Made by a program: the position numbers and the translations under genes
Notes under the pieces: generated by a model
The model's input: the letters and a program-made list of their open reading frames with translations, nothing else
Told to the model about the DNA's origin: nothing
Database searches by the model: none
NCBI RefSeq assembly: GCF_006715305.1
Contig: NZ_VFMY01000001.1
Span: 2,046,001-2,110,000, forward strand
Source: Arthrobacter sp. SLBN-100
Lineage (GTDB): Bacteria; Actinomycetota; Actinomycetes; Actinomycetales; Micrococcaceae
DNA length: 64,000 bases
Direction of reading: 5' to 3'
Part shown: positions 63,206 through 64,000 of the stretch, one piece after another
How positions within the stretch are numbered: the first letter of the stretch is position 1
Layout: each line of letters begins with the position of its first letter

Positions 63206-64000
63206 CAGCGGCCGGCCAGCTCGTAGCCCTTGGCGAGGATGGCCTTGAGCTGGACCAGCTGCTCCTCGCTAGGGTCTACCAGCGGCGGACGCACGGAGCC
63301 AACGGGCAGGCCGCCCAGGCGAAGGCCCGCCTTGATCAGCGAAACACCGAAACCGGGGGTCTGGTCACGGAGCCGGACCAGCGGTGCGTAGAAGCCTTCC
63401 AGCAGCGCGTTGCGGCGCTCCTCATCACCGGCCATGTAGGCGTCGTAGTAGGCCTTTGCGATTTCGGGGGCCATGGCGAACGCGGCCGAGGAGTACAGGG
63501 GAATCCCCAGTCCGCGGTAGGCGCCCTGGGTCAGTTCGGCGGTCAGCAGGCCGTTGAAGAAGGCGAAATCCTCTCGTCCGGTGGCACGGACCGCGGAGAC
63601 GATTTCCTGGGCGAGGCCAACATCGCCCAGTCCGTCCTTGAAGCCGACCACTTTGGGGTTGGCAGCAAGCCGCGCGATTGAGGCAGCAGTGAACTTTGCG
63701 TTGCCGCGGTGGTAGACGATCACGGGCAGGCTGCTGGCGCCGGCCACGGCCTCGATATAGGCCACCAGCCCTTCGGTGGGACCGGTGACCAGGTACGGCG
63801 GCAGCACCAGGAGGGCGTCAGCGCCGGCTTCTTCGGCCGCGCGCGCAGCGGCAATGGCGTGGCCCAGGGGGCCGCCGGCGCCGGCAACTACGGGCACCTT
63901 TCCCGCGACAACCTCGACGGCGGCCGTCACCACAGTGCGGACCTCCTCGATGCTGAGGGCGTGGAATTCGCCGGTGCCGCAGGCGGGGAACACGGCGCCC
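63205..64000 (-). CDS. kdgD: 5-dehydro-4-deoxyglucarate dehydratase (DHDPS family), N-terminus cut by window edge
   Basis: The visible 265 residues are the C-terminal part of a class I aldolase-like barrel. VFPACGTGEFHAL is the start of the visible part, VIVYHRGNAKF carries the conserved Tyr, and KVVGFKDGLGD holds the Schiff-base Lys. Decarboxylating dehydration of 5-keto-4-deoxyglucarate gives alpha-ketoglutarate semialdehyde, used by the downstream dehydrogenase. The start lies beyond 64000. Confidence 0.92.
   Translation of the reverse strand, partial: GAVFPACGTGEFHALSIEEVRTVVTAAVEVVAGKVPVVAGAGGPLGHAIAAARAAEEAGADALLVLPPYLVTGPTEGLVAYIEAVAGASSLPVIVYHRGNAKFTAASIARLAANPKVVGFKDGLGDVGLAQEIVSAVRATGREDFAFFNGLLTAELTQGAYRGLGIPLYSSAAFAMAPEIAKAYYDAYMAGDEERRNALLEGFYAPLVRLRDQTPGFGVSLIKAGLRLGGLPVGSVRPPLVDPSEEQLVQLKAILAKGYELAGR

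Overview
This is high-GC DNA with actinobacterial gene content: a Rex/Ccs/bS22/BldC-like housekeeping block, DUF222-HNH and IniB-like proteins, and many CUT1 sugar transporters. Protein style and gene order suggest a Micrococcaceae soil bacterium such as Arthrobacter or Pseudarthrobacter. That placement is inference from gene content; there is no rRNA gene in the window. No tRNA, rRNA, CRISPR array, insertion sequence or prophage was seen.

Left edge to 7.3 kb: an apparent minus-strand operon encodes a membrane-anchored Hsp70-like ATPase, a LuxR-type regulator without a visible ATPase domain, an IniB-like protein with Asn-rich repeats, and a dynamin-like GTPase that runs off the window. It recalls mycobacterial iniBAC but carries an Hsp70 partner, and is the best candidate here for an undescribed system. 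From 7.5 to 12.4 kb follow the cytochrome c maturation genes (ccsB, resB, ccdA, TlpA-like) and a histidine phosphatase. From 12.6 to 18.9 kb are YceI, two membrane proteins, Rex, a glutaredoxin-like protein, a SerB-like HAD phosphatase, the tiny ribosomal protein bS22, a BldC-like DNA-binding protein, and a DAHP synthase. The DAHP synthase is preceded by a 19-residue leader peptide rich in Trp, Tyr and Phe codons and by two hairpins, which looks like transcription attenuation.

From 18.9 to 60.4 kb lies a plant-polysaccharide catabolic region. L-rhamnose catabolism (GPH transporter, esterase, rhaB, aldolase/dehydrogenase, rhaI, rhaM, and a LacI regulator) occupies 18.9-27.8 kb. After a short stretch of small genes, a rhamnogalacturonan set occupies 30.1-40.6 kb: DUF1961, acetylesterase, an Lpl-type ABC importer, a YesL-like protein, an oxidoreductase and a GH78 rhamnosidase. 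An MFS exporter separates it from a GH42 beta-galactosidase with its own CUT1 importer (41.9-48.0 kb). A DUF222-HNH gene interrupts the region. A third CUT1 locus (50.8-60.4 kb) has two paralogous binding proteins around one permease pair, plus an esterase, an oxidoreductase-DUF6807 fusion and a degenerate M24 peptidase-fold protein. None of the three importers has its own ATPase gene, so a shared MsmK/UgpC-type ATPase elsewhere is expected.

Two kinds of LacI-type operator recur in front of these operons: TGAATCGTTTCA-like, probably for the rhamnose regulator, and GGMAAGCGYTTKCC-like. They link the loci into overlapping regulons. The right edge (60.6-64.0 kb) is a hexarate/uronate pathway: KdgD (cut by the window), an enolase-superfamily dehydratase, and an alpha-ketoglutarate semialdehyde dehydrogenase. 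Together the genes describe import and breakdown of rhamnose-, galactose- and uronate-containing pectic sugars.
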